Origin: Cokeromyces recurvatus
Taxonomy: Eukaryota; Mucoromycota; Mucoromycetes; Mucorales; Mucoraceae
Assembly (NCBI RefSeq): GCF_025118155.1
Contig: NW_026251403.1
Location: forward strand, 339,001 to 403,000
Direction of reading: 5' to 3'
Length of the DNA: 64,000 nucleotides
The notes under the pieces were generated by a model. The model searched no databases. It saw nothing but the letters and a program-made list of their open reading frames with translations, and had not been told where the DNA came from. Below, in pieces: positions 46,837 through 59,080 of this stretch. The first letter of the stretch is position 1. Every line of letters begins with the position of its first letter. A program made the position numbers and the translations under genes.

Positions 46837-47337
46837 TCACGGAAATAATGGAAAATCATCAAAATCAGTTTCATCTACTGGAGATAAAATGGGTGAAGAT
46901 GGAGGTGAAGACAAATAGGTTGTTAAAGGTGATTGAATAAAGCTGTTTAATTCATCAAATACTTCAGAATCATCTAAAATACTTGACGAAGTTGGATTGA
47001 ATATTAAGCTTGCATTTGAAGTAGATGAAAGTAATGAAGGACCAAAAAGTAAGAGTGATTGTTCATTGTTATTTATTGAAGTGTTATTATTTATTGAATA
47101 AGGTTGATGACGTCTTGAATTGCGTTGATGACGACTGATAGTAGGCTTCATGATACGTTCAGAAGAAGACTTCTTTAAGCTAACAGGCCGTTGTGGCTGT
47201 TCATGGAATAGTCGACCTTCACGTCCCATATCCTCTTCTTTGTCATTTGTGGGTAATTGGCTACAGCCTTGGTGTATTGGTTGAGAGCAACAGTGAAATT
47301 CATGTTTATTATTTTTAGATAAAGAAACTTGTATCAC
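46837..47337 (-). CDS. Hypothetical Ser/Asn-rich protein, 166 residues
   Basis: A single frame of 166 residues begins with ISQ-like polar sequence containing Cys and His (KHEFHCCSQPIHQGCSQL), then a basic segment (KPTISRHQRNSRRHQPY), an Asn repeat, and a Ser/Pro-rich acidic tail ending DETDFDDFPLFP. The low-complexity, charged layout resembles regulatory or adaptor proteins, and the acidic aromatic C-terminus could act as an activation or docking motif. That is inference only. No domain is visible. Confidence 0.5.
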   Translation of the reverse strand: MIQVSLSKNNKHEFHCCSQPIHQGCSQLPTNDKEEDMGREGRLFHEQPQRPVSLKKSSSERIMKPTISRHQRNSRRHQPYSINNNTSINNNEQSLLLFGPSLLSSTSNASLIFNPTSSSILDDSEVFDELNSFIQSPLTTYLSSPPSSPILSPVDETDFDDFPLFP

Positions 47338-47816
47338 TGACTTTGATTGAATGTTTTTGTTGTTGTTAACTTAAGAAAAAAAAAAAAGACCCTTTCTTAT
47401 TTATTTTGTTTTTATAAAAAAGGGGTCAACCTTTTCTTTTCTTTTTAAAAAAAAAGCTGTTGTTGTTGTTCTTGATTAAAGGTGACCTTGGATGATTCAC
47501 CGTGTTAGAATTGGCTTGTGGGATTTTTTTTTTGTTTTTTGTTTACAATGAGAAAAAAAAAACAAAAAAAAATTAATTAAACTTGAATTCTAATATGTCT
47601 TCTTCCTTTTATATAAATATGTATATGTTTATATAAAAAAAAGAAAGAAAAAGGGAAAAGGAAGATATTTCTTCTTTTTTTTTTTAATAGAGAGAGAAGA
47701 AAAAGGAAAAAAAGGAAATAAAAATAATTTTTTCTTTTTTTTAATTTCTGTTCTCATTCTTAAATCTAGCGATTTTATTGGTTGTTTGAGTTTAGATTGA
47801 ATCATGTGAAATAAAG
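47338..47816. other. Spacer rich in purine/pyrimidine tracts
   Basis: Poly-A, GAAAA and CTTTT tracts dominate, probably the 5' leader of the upstream minus-strand gene and the 3' end of the GH5 gene. No gene was seen. Confidence 0.5.
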
Positions 47817-50293
47817 TTAGGCTGCAGCAGTTGTTATCCCCTCCAATAATAGATCGGCCTTTTCAATGTTTACTTCATCTTCAATTATCCAATAAAGTAT
47901 CCAATAATGATCAAAAGTAGCTTGTATCTTCCAGTATCCATTACTTACTTTCACTTTAGTCTTATCAGGCGGTAAAGGAAAGAAACGTATGGGTACATGA
48001 ATTACAGTAGGTACTTTAGCATAACTGCTTTTATAGTGAAATGTATAATTAAATACAGCCCGTTGATTTTCTGTAGGTGATATAAAATCAATTTTTAAGG
48101 GAGTCCCTGACGTCAATTTAGCGTGGGGTCTATGCAAACAAACTAAATCACGATTATTTATTTGCTCACTTTGTTGTTGTTGTAAAAGTCCAGAGAAAGA
48201 ATCGAGAGTTGAATTCGTCATTGTATCCAGATAGTCATCTATATTGTTTGATTTCGTTTTTATTATATCTGAATCTGGGGAGTCAGTGATGGTTACAGAT
48301 GAAGATAAAGTATGTGTTGTGCAGTCTTTAGTTGTATAGGAAGATGGTCCTTTCTCTGGAGAACATTGCCATATACTAATATCTTCTCCATTCCAATTAT
48401 CACCCCATTCTGGACTATTATCAGCTACATAATGCCAAATCGTATAATTTAACAAGTTTTTTTCAAGAGCATTTATATTTGCATCCATAGCTTTATTTTG
48501 TGATGACTTTGGATTTCCTATAAATGATAAACTTCTTTCCTTTGTATCATTGTTTTCACTAAAAAATGATAAAATCCATGTCCACCAAGAATATATAAAA
48601 TCTGAAGTAGTAGTAGTAGTAGTAGCTGCTGCTGCTGATGCTATGGCTGCTGAAACACCTGTTTCCATATCATAAGGTATACCTATTTCTCCAAGTACAC
48701 AAGGATATTCACCCATGTTCTCTAAACCTTCTGTTTGAATCGTTTTTAATTGATCAACAAAGCATTGTCGAATTGCCTTTTCTCCTATTCGAAGTGCACG
48801 TATAAATCGAAGTGGTCCAGTACCATATTTACCTCGATTCAAGTTAATCACATCTACGTTATAATTACTCCATTTCTTCTTAACAAGTGTGAGTCCATCA
48901 TACCAGTGAGGAGCATAAGCAATTCTTTTTAATGTAGATGGTATCTTGGGTGGTTCCTCCAAGACAGGTGATTGAACAAATATAATAGCATCTGAATGAA
49001 TTTCACGAATAGCTTTCGTATAATCCTGAAGGTACTCTAGCCAATAATCAATATAATGTGTTGTATTCCCAGTTTGTGGGTTGGTAGCAAAATACTCTGG
49101 TTGTAATAATTGTTTACTAGATTTATCCCAAATACCATGTGTATCCCAAATACATCCTGCCCGCCATTCGGGCCCCCTTTCCCAACCGAATGTTTCATTC
49201 ACTTGCTTTAATTCATCTTCTGTAAGCCATGCTGTGGTATGATGACCAGGATCAACAACTTCCTCACCCACCTTCTTTGGCCCATTCCATTTAAATTCCC
49301 AATTCTCTACTTTAGTCGCTATACCGGAACCTAGTAACATACCTTGAAAGGGAGTTGGCATCAATCCCATTTTGAAACTTGTATCTTCCTTATTTAGTTC
49401 ATCAAGCTTAAACATCGACAAATATCCTTTCCCAGGCTCATTCATTGTATCATAGCCAATCACCACTGTATTTTCTAGCCCATTCTCATGAATCCTTCTT
49501 GCAACCTCTTGAAAGCATCGAAAATAATGCTGTTGCAGATAATCTTGAACATGAATTCCGTTTACAATACATTTAGGTGCATATATCTTGCCTGCAAAAA
49601 AGAGGGTAAACATCGTTAAAGCAGCTAACCTTTGATAGTTTGTGTTCCATATCATTTTAGGTAATTTTTGAGGCTCTGGATATAAATTATGAACGATAGC
49701 TGCATTTGTTTGTGGGAAATGAAGTGGATCAAACCCGACTAGTGATAAAGTCCAGCCAGGATGCCCTGAGCCACCACAATGACGAGACCACTTGAAATTA
49801 AAATTTGAGTATAAATCGTTTGTTTTTTCTCTTTTTTTTTTTTTAAAAAAAAAAAGTAACTTACACAATCTTGATGAGGGTCAATAAATACTTTAAATCC
49901 ATATTGTCCACATTTCTTTAATAAATCGATTACATATGTTAAATAGTCTTGATCATAAATACCACTATATACTTGTTAATTTTTTTTTTGGGACAAGAAA
50001 TTCACTTATATGACGACTTACGGTCCTTCATGTTCCACAGCTTCCCAGGTAATTACAAATCGAAGCAAGTTGAATCCATAATTAACTAATCTTTGCAAAT
50101 GTTCATCGGCTTCATCTAACGGAAAGGGTCTTCCAATAAAACTGACTTTACGATCATAATCAACCCAATAGCCATTACGTTCATTGGAAGGAATGTTGAC
50201 TGGTAGTTTGGTACCTCCACTTAAATTAATCCCTTTGAATAAAACTGTACATTTTGTTTCTTGATCAATAAACCACCGTCCATCTAACTCCAT
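47817..50293 (-). CDS. EGH1: GH5_12 glucosidase (glucocerebrosidase / steryl-beta-glucosidase)
   Basis: Complement of 47817..49790, 49865..49964 and 50022..50293 gives 781 residues. The N-terminus reads VLFKGINLSGGTKLPVN and FNLLRFVITWEAVEHEGPG, then IDPHQDCWSRHCGGSGHPGWTL, as in fungal EGCrP1/EGCrP2 and yeast Egh1. The acid/base Glu is in GYDTMNEPGKG and the nucleophile Glu in VLGEIGIPYDME. These enzymes hydrolyse glucosylceramide or sterol glucosides. A C-terminal beta-rich domain follows an Asn/Ser/Thr-rich insert. No signal peptide is seen, matching the cytosolic location of relatives. An earlier ATG at 50341 would add a hydrophobic leader and is not chosen. Ceramide versus sterol preference cannot be told from sequence. 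Confidence 0.92.
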
Positions 50294-50586
50294 GTATTGT
50301 ATATATATGTGTATATGTATATAGAAAGGGAAAAGAGACAAGTTATAACATTACCAACAAATGATTGCTTTAAATTAAAGCATAAAAGCGGGGGTTGAAT
50401 TTAGTTACATCATATGCACATTACAGCTCCATAAAAAAAAATTGAACAGTGTTTACAGGATTAACATTATTGGTGTATAATTCTAAATCATGTTCTACTA
50501 TAATTTATTTATTTAAAGATATATGTATTTACAGAAATAAGTTAATTTTTTTTTTTTTTGAGGGTGTCAGACGGAATTTTTTTTTT

Positions 50587-53500
50587 TTAGTTAAAGAATT
50601 TATCTAAGCTTTCACCCAAATGAGTTTCAATTTGAGCATTTACTTGTTGAACGTATTTTTCAACACGAACATCATCATCTTCCATAAGTTCAGCAAGGAA
50701 TGAGATACTTTCAGCCAAGAATAATAACCATTCTTCACCAAGACGAACATAGAATTCTTCAATACATTTCAAAGCTGCTAATCTAATTTCAGGATCGTCC
50801 TCTCTTGTCTTCAGTAACACCTTATGATTAAGTGGCTTCCAAAGTGTATCATTAGACACAGTCACTGCCATTTGTCCAACACAAGGAACAACAAATTCAG
50901 ACATACGACTGAGATAATCGACACTCGTGCCCTTCTCGGTTACCAACATTTGATCAACCACAGGATCCATGATCTTTTCAAATCGGGTAGCATTCCAGAG
51001 ATTATCGTTATCGTACAAGAAGGACTTGCGAAGTGAAGACATTATATAATCCCAGAGGAAATCTACCTGTTGTTCTCCTTGCTTGTAACGCTCTAAACGC
51101 ATCATGATATCATCGATCAAATAACCGAAATAAGGTGTAAAGATGGACTTGAGTTTCTCAAAGAGAGCATCAACAAGCTTGTAGAAGAATAGGGCTCGAG
51201 TATCTTCACCTGTAAGCTCAACTGTAGCCCAGTCAATGACCTTGAGATACAATGGTTTAAAGAGAGTTTCGTTCAATTTGATAACCAAATCTAAAAAGGT
51301 ATTGATGACTGCATCTTCAATCACAGCTACATCAGATTCTTCAAATTCTTTGCTATGAGAACGACGAACATCAAATACAATCAAAAAGAACTTGAACATT
51401 TGTTTATAGTGAGAGGTTATCACGTCTCGTGTCATTGTTCGAATTGCTTGTGAAACAACAGAAAGGAAAGCCAAAACAGATTTCTTACCATTCTTAACAG
51501 CTGTTTCATAAAAGTTGAAAATAGGGGTTAATAAGACACGTGGAGAGATAAGTGTAGCCATCTGAGATAAAACATGTGTTGCCTTGGATTCAATAGTGGC
51601 CTTTTGTGTATGTCCTGCTTCATAGACAAAAATGGAAGGATGTAAGAGCCCGTTCAAAAGCTTGGTAATATATGGACTAATAAAGTGGGGCAAGACTTGT
51701 GTGATAGTCTCAAGTGCGCTAACAACACCTAGTTGTAACAATAAATTAGGTGTCTCTGCTTGTACTGTATCAGCTAAAATATCAGTAATAAGAGGCATGA
51801 ATTTGGGAAGATGAGGAACTGCACGAGGACCAATCTCTTGACAGATAACAGTAAGGCAGACAAGTGAAGAGATCTTAAGTTGAGGATCACTAGATTGAAG
51901 AGCATCAGGTCCAATAATGACAGGAATGGCTTCTGAAAATTGACCAGGATAAAGGTTACCAAGAATTTTAGCCATGGAGGCAATACAAAGTAAAGCAGAT
52001 TGCTTATTGATTGCACGATCTTCTTCACTAGCCAAACTAGAGGATTCCTTTTGAATAACTGAAGTTAACTTGTTGCTCATATTCATCAAAAGGTCTTCAG
52101 AGCCCTCGGGGATATGATCATCAAAAGAAAGAATTTTTTCATTAAAGATATTCAAAGACTTGCGACGAATATTTGCATCATTATGTTCGATTAATTCAGA
52201 AATAACATTAATAAAGGTATCCAAACTCAATAGGGCATTCACCTTATCCAAGACATCATAAACAACCTTCAAAATGGCTCTCCAGAATTTAGTAATGCTA
52301 GGAACAGCATTCTCAGAAACAGAATAAGCATCACGATATTCAGTAAAGTAATTGACGATCTTCAAAATAAGTTCAACAGCTTGAAGATAAAGAGGTTGCA
52401 TAACTTCAGCGAAATTGTCAGAGGCATTTGTTTGAATCATGATCTTATTCAAGAATCCCTTAGAGACCAACACTTGTGAGATAAAGTTAAGTACAGCGAG
52501 TTTATATTGACGAAGTTGCTTAGCATTATGTTCAGACACATTAAACAAGTGAGTTTCTTTACTCTCCATCGTAATATCTTCTGGTTTCTCATTAGGCAAA
52601 ACAAGCATGCCATTCAAGAGAGCCAAAATAGCCTTCATTTGTGTTTCAGGGCTAAAGTGTTGACTGATAATCAAACTAAACTCAGTTAAGGATTCAGCTT
52701 CAGAACTAGCGCCCTTGGTTACACGATCAACAAACTTCTCCAACAACAAAGAGATGATAGCATAAAGGAATTCATCTTCTCCTAAGGTATGAATAAGAAT
52801 AGTAAACAAACGTAAACGTCTATGCTTAGGAATATGGAACAAAGCGTCAACAAAAACTTTGATGATTGGCTTCACCTCAAGTACAAGAGCAGCTTCATCA
52901 TCATTGTTAGATTTTCTACTAGAGACAACAAGAGGAGGTAAGATCTTCTCAAGAGTTTGCTGAATAACTTGGAAGCTATAATTGTCATCTTGACGAAGAA
53001 CATTAGCACCCATGAAAGTAAAGACAGGCATAATATTATGCAAAACGCATTCAGGGAACATAGAAGCAATAGTAGCCATCAATAAAAGAGCTTGATTATG
53101 TGTTTGAGGATTGCCAGTAATACGAATACATTGTACAACAACATCAACACGAAGTGCAGACTCTTCAAGACTAGCTCCCTTTTCTTCAGCATGTTGAATA
53201 ATATGAGTTAAGGCAGAAAGAAGTAACTGATTGATGTATTCAAGTGATACAGGAGAGTCACGAAGATCAGCATTGACCATAGCCGTCAAAACTTCAAATA
53301 AGGGTTTCACTAGAATCTCATCCCTTGAAATTGATTTGGATTCAATTAATTCCAAGATAGTGACAAGCTCATAAAGATCGACAACAGGATCACGCTGAAC
53401 ATCAACAAGGCCTGTACGGCTACGTTTACCGGCAGGAGAACTAATTGTAGGGCTGGATACGCCCATAAGACTCTTGGCAACAGAAAGAAGCTTGTCTTCA

Positions 53501-56500
53501 AACATTTTGGCATCAATATCAATCTGTGTCAAGACATTCTTAGAAGCACGAACTTCATTTTGGACACCATTAGTAGCAATATCAACTAAAGAAGTAAAAA
53601 TAGCTTGTTGAGCCTTTGAACCAATTTGACTAAAGAATTCGGGCGTAATTTGATCAAGGGCAAAATAACGTGTAGATACTTGCCAGCCATCTTCATCTGC
53701 TCCTTGTAAAATATCCTTATTATCAAGAAGACGAAGAAAGAGTGCCAATGTTTTATCACCTTTATTACCAAATTCAGCAGCATTAGAAGGCAAAAAGGTG
53801 CGAATAAGATAGGAGACTAAAGTAGTTGATTTTGCATTACGAGGTTTGTTCAATGTTTCTTCTAAAAGGGGTGCCAAGATTCGCAATTTAAGAGGACTAT
53901 TGATAGAATCTAATATAGAAAGCATACTAATCTTCATTTCAAGTGTAGGAGCATCATTTACATGGTTGAGTAAGAAAGTAAGTGTCTGAGTCTTACGCGT
54001 CTTGTGTTGCTTCTCCTTAGATTCACCACATAAAGTTAAATAGTCATTAAATAAGCGAGTAACGAAACTACGATCTTTACTAATTTCGTCATGTCTATAC
54101 CACAAGAAATCAACAAGATGTGCTGCTTCATTTGACTTTAAAGAAGAAACAGAGGCAGCTTCGTCATAAAAGGTATTGGTAGGAAGGATAGAGATATTAG
54201 TGGCAGCTTTCACCTTTTGTACACTTTCTGTAGGAATAGCGGTATCATATACCTTATGGCCGCTAGGTAAACCTTGTGTTTGATAAATTGAACGAATATA
54301 TTCCAAACAACGAAGACCTTGAACACGAACAGATTCATGTTCATCACCTAAAGTAGGGAAAAGAGAAGGAATCATATGTTGGAAATCAATCTTAGAGCCA
54401 TTACTAGTAATATAACGCTCCAAGTAAGCAGAAGTAATTTGCAAAGCACGAGCGCGTACAACAAAAGTGTTATCATTATTAGCCCAAATACTGGTCAAAA
54501 AGCGAAGAGTATCAGTATTCAACTGAGACTTGAGAAGTTCAATAACTGCATTTTCAAAAGTGCCAACAGAAGAACCGCTAATGAATGTTTTAAAGAGCTT
54601 GATAATCAAATGAATATAATCGCTGTTAATGCCATTTGATCTGTACCAATTAATCTCATTTTCAGGACGATGTAAAGACTTGGTTAAAGTAATTAATGCA
54701 AATTGAGTAAGTTGAATATACAAAGCGTCAGGGATATCATTGATATTTTTTAATTTTTTCATGACATCCTTCGAAGGTAAACCAGTTTTAACAGAGAAAT
54801 TATCATTCAATTTAACAGAATAGAATAGTTCTTTTTTGTCATGAACGGCAACCAAAACAGCATTCAAGACATTCAAACCCAATGAATATTGATTCTTTTC
54901 TTTAGTGACAATAGAAACAGCCAATGAAGCAACCAATAAGCCTAAAATACTTTCAGGTTTAGATTTGCTTTTGATCATATCAACCCAAAATTCAGTATGA
55001 TCTTTCATCTTATTTTGCTTAATCAAGTCTGCCTGAAGCTTAATGAATTTTGTAGGAACTTCGAATTTATCTTCGGCTTGAGCTGCAGCTTTAAGACTAT
55101 CCACCATAGAAGTTAAAACCGGGGTTTCCTTAAATTTGATAGATTCCAAACGTTTCAATAAATTAGTAAGATTATTACCAGATGCAGAAAAAACAAAGAC
55201 GGAAAGAATACGAGCAACATCACGTTCTTTGTTAGGATGCTTTTTGATAAAATCAGTCAAGAGAAATTTGATAGTTGTAACAGCATCCTTAGTATTAAAT
55301 GCGCCACGCTCTTCCAAAAGTTGATCAATAGATGACAAAATTTTTTCAGCAGAGACATAATTTAGCAAATGATTTGGAATTTCTTCAACGGTGTAATTAA
55401 ATAATGCACCAAACTTGTCTAAACAGGCGGCGAAAGAAGATTCAAAAACTTCAGGTGATTGAGTCAATGAGTTAGATTTGTCATTAATAATAGAAACTAA
55501 CTTTTTGAGAGCCAAAAGACGATTTGTTGCAGCAGGACTATTCAAGCATAGGTAAAGAGTAGTATTAGCTTCTTCAATAATCTCATGTCTGGTTCCTTTG
55601 AAAGCGGAAGACGTAAATTCGTAAAGTTCTTTGTTAAGCTTCTCGTTATTTTTCGCATCAGCCAACTTTGATTCTAAAACAGTATCTAATTCTTCGACAT
55701 AACGTTGAGAAATCATAGCCAAGAGAGGTTGATAATGAGAGATAAACTCATTTTTCTTTTGCTGATCATTTTCATCGGCAATATCAAGGTATATATCCAT
55801 AATAGAAAAGCACAAGAGTGAGATATTCTCGCTTGAAAGGTAACCTTTTAATACTAATGTCTCTAAAAGACCAATATTACTGACTTCATGGCATATATCT
55901 TTGATAAAGCAAGCAAAAAACCGTTCGGTGGCATATTTTTCAGCAATTTCAAGTATAGCTTGCTCGAACTGAGAATTTTTAGTAAATGCCTTCAATGCTT
56001 TCTTTGATACAGTGTTGAAGCTTTCTTGAGTTTGACAAAGGTGAACAATAGTCAATAAAGCATAACTAAAACAACTCTTTTTATAATTTCTCAATACTGT
56101 ATCCGCTAAAGCTTCAGCTCCTTCTTTGCTAAATACCGCTTTTGATGCTAATTGAGAAAGTATCATATAACTTGCCATTTGTAATTCGGGTAAATTTTTA
56201 GCTTTCAAGCCATCAATCAAATGAGGAGTAAGGGCAATCGTCATTTCTTCTTTAACAACGGGTGCAAACTTGATAAAGTCGGTTAAAATGGCAGCATAGA
56301 AAGAATAAAGAGTTTGGAAAGGAACAAGAGGTTGAGTAGCCATTTTACAGACAAAATCAAAAATATATCTATCCTTCATCATCTTTTTGATAAGCAAAGA
56401 ACGATCTAGAGGAAGCATACTCTTTTTAATAGGTTTTAAAAATTCCCAAGGAGATTTGTCTCTAAAAAGATTGAAAACATGTTAAATTTGAAAATTTTGA

Positions 56501-57048
56501 AAAAAAAAATAGAAGCCATAAACTTACTCGATAGTCAAAATGGAAACCATCTTTACGAATGATTTTGTTTCATGATAAGGCAAAATACATTTAAGAATGG
56601 ATTCTACATTAAAGTCCTGGATACGAAAACGACGAATAAGATATTCTAAAACTTTTCCAGATGGTTTTAATAAAAAATAAGGTGCAAGTTGACAAAGGAA
56701 TGCATTGATACTAGCGTCAAGCTTATCATTTTCGTCTTTGGTCTATTTATAAAAATATGAGTATATAAAAACATGCATAAATTTATAAATTAAATTTACC
56801 TGAAGAATTCTATCAACAGATTTCATATTCTCAGAGAAAAGTGTTTTTTCAAAAGCAGAGAATTTTTCGTCAATGATTACAAGTTCCATAATACCATTAT
56901 AGGCAATAGAGTAAATTGTATCAAGATCTTGATCAGCAGCTTCACGTGCAGTAAAAAGAAATGATGCTCTTGATTTTCTCGATGCCTCGCTTACATTTCG
57001 TAAATCGAGAGTACCAATCTTTTTCAATTGCTGCTTTAAAGACGACAT
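50587..57048 (-). CDS. UTP10: U3 snoRNP-associated protein Utp10/HEATR1
   Basis: Complement of 50587..56461, 56528..56742 and 56800..57048 gives 2112 residues, between yeast Utp10 (1769) and human HEATR1 (2144). It is a HEAT-repeat scaffold of the t-UTP part of the small-subunit processome, needed for rDNA transcription and 18S pre-rRNA processing in the nucleolus. The N-terminus MSSLKQQLKKIGTLDLRN and SRASFLFTAREAADQDLDTI, then FLCQLAPYFLLKPSGKVLEY and LIRRFRIQDFNVE, are family hallmarks. The C-terminus has the HEATR1 tail LAALKCIEEFYVRLGEEWL, FLAELMEDDDVRVE. Almost all coding lies in one 5.9-kb exon, unlike its neighbours. It is divergent from uS15. Confidence 0.96.
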
Positions 57049-57312
57049 TATGGTATTTGTCAAAGCAACAGTTAAAAAAAATAATAATAATAATTATAAA
57101 ACAAAATAAAGTCAACTGAAAGTGAAAAATTGAAATCCAAAATAAAATGAAAGTGAATTGCAGTCACACAAGCCACAATTTTTTTTGGTTCAGAAAGTAA
57201 AAAAAAAAAAATTTTTTTGTGGGTGCTTATAAAATTGAGGTAAAAGTGTGTAAAGACTTTAATTCCTCCTCTTTTTCCCAATCTAATTTGAGATCTTAAT
57301 TAACTAGTCAAA
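57049..57312. promoter_or_regulatory. Divergent promoter of UTP10 and RPS13
   Basis: The 264 bp between the starts separate two ribosome-production genes, so joint control by growth signals is plausible. A CTCCTCTTTTTCCC pyrimidine stretch precedes the RPS13 start, and a TGACTTTA-like motif lies near 57110. No proven factor site can be assigned. Confidence 0.45.
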
Positions 57313-57951
57313 ATGGGTCGTATGTATACTTCTGGTAAGGGTATCTCTGGTAGTGCCCTCCCTTATCGTCGCACTCCTCCCTCTTGGGTTAAGACTTCTG
57401 CTGAAGAAGTTGTTGACATGATCTGCAAGAATGCCAAGAAGGGTCTCTCTCCTGCTCAAATTGGTGTTGTTCTTCGTGATTCTCATGGCATTCCCCAAGT
57501 CAAGTCCATCACTGGTAACAAGATCCTCCGTATTCTTAAGACCAACGGTCTTGCTCCTGAAGTCCCCGAGGATTTGTACCACCTTATCAAGAAGGCTGTC
57601 TCCATTCGTAAGCACTTGGAACGTAACAGAAAGGATAAGGACTCTAAGTACCGTTTGATTCTTATTGAATCTCGTATTCACCGTCTTGCTCGTTACTACA
57701 AGACTTCTGGTCAACTTCCTCCCACTTGGAAATAGTATCCTTTTTTTAGTTTATTATATACTAACTATTTTATTTTGCGTGTGTGTGTGTGTGTGTGTGT
57801 GAAACATTTTTATACTGCCTGCCTATATTGGACATTATTTGAGTCAACGACTTCTCCTATGATGGGAAGCGAGCTCAGTAATAGTCCTCCTTAACCCATA
57901 TTTTTCTTTTTTAATAGTGAGTCTGCCACTGCTTCTGCTATGGTCGCTTAA
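57313..57951 (+). CDS. RPS13: 40S ribosomal protein uS15 (Rps13)
   Basis: Two exons, 57313..57734 and 57918..57951, give 151 residues, exactly the usual eukaryotic length. The first exon spans [20 protein letters not shown], the core [20 protein letters not shown] and [20 protein letters not shown]. The intron splits the codon of a Tyr, and the last exon adds [10 protein letters not shown] and the stop. Without splicing the frame would end one residue early at an in-frame TAG, so annotation from the long frame alone would miss the tail. Codon use is strongly biased to C- or T-ending codons, as expected for a highly expressed gene. The 183-bp intron carries a (TG)n repeat. Confidence 0.97.
57735..57917 (+). 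other. RPS13 terminal intron with (TG)n repeat
   Basis: The intron has a GTATCC donor, a TACTAAC motif near its 5' end, about 12 TG units at 57777..57802, and a polypyrimidine tract before TAATAG. Mammalian RPS13 introns host U14 snoRNA, but I see no matching C and D box pair here. Confidence 0.7.
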
Positions 57952-59080
57952 AGTCGTTTCACTTGCGGGTTGTCTACTTTCAAGGATGAAATATATATCT
58001 TTTTTCGTTTTTAAAAGATTATAATGATGTTCAAGAAAGTTCCAATTAAAATCTTTTTTTAATCAAGCTTTATTTTTTAAAAATTATCCAAAGTATGTCT
58101 TTTATGTTTTTATTTTTGTCAAGTGTCAAATACATTTGTATTGTGTTCAGGCCTGTGTATGGATTTCTATTATATTAGTATAGTATGTAAAATGGTAATG
58201 ATAATGCACAATCTAATGATGAAAACATATCTAATTATAACTCGACGTCTATGAGAGTTTTTGTATTCACACTGGCTGAAGATTGTGTTCATTACTATTT
58301 ATCATATCTATTCTTTTTGAGCTGTATTTGACCATACACATTTGCCTTTATAGAACATATACAATACAATTGTATTACAGTGTTTGAATAGAGGGGATGT
58401 GAGTCGAAATGGATTATGTGTTATGTTAATATTGAAATAAAATAAAAAAGTTTTTTTTTTTAATGTAAATTATGTAGTTACTGTTTTTTTTATATTAAAG
58501 AAATGTGTTTACAGTGGAATATAATTTAATACAAGAGTAATTGCTGGTATGAAGTGCTAGGTTCTTGTATAAATTAGAAAGACATAGTTATAGTGTATGT
58601 ACATAAAAGGAAAGTGTATTTGTTAAAATATGCGCTTCAATAAATAAACATTAAGAAAAATTAGTAACTATAGTAATTATTATAAGAGATTTGAAGGAAT
58701 TATTTATTACTAAAAGTGCAGCACTTATTTAATAATAGTCGAATAGAATATTTATTTTCAAAATTACTCCTTCCTATTAAACTCATGCGCTTTAGAAGCA
58801 CTCATTAACTTGAACATCTTATTTATATGTGTTACTACATCATACTATTAACGTTACAAATGATAGTAGAATCTGGATCTTGATTTTTTACTGTAGAAAA
58901 TTTTTTTTTCTGAATAATAATGATATTGCATTAAATCTCACTAAAATGGACTTTTAATTTTAGCGATTGTTTTGGCCAATGGTATCTGGACAAGTTCAAT
59001 AGGTTTTGGATATAAACCTTTTTGATTTTATAATTGTATTTTTCTTTATCCCCCCTTTATTTTCTTTTCAATAAATTACA
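57952..59080. other. 1.1-kb spacer between RPS13 and LHS1
   Basis: AT-rich DNA without a protein-like frame or clear repeat. It should hold the RPS13 3' end and the LHS1 promoter; no unfolded-protein response element was recognised. Confidence 0.45.

Noticed and set aside
57304..57714. 136-codon frame antisense to RPS13
   Set aside because: It is a shadow of the conserved uS15 coding sequence, caused by strong codon bias.
57735..57917. Intronic C/D snoRNA in RPS13
   Set aside because: A CTATGATGGG word resembles a C box, but no CTGA D box or terminal stem accompanies it.
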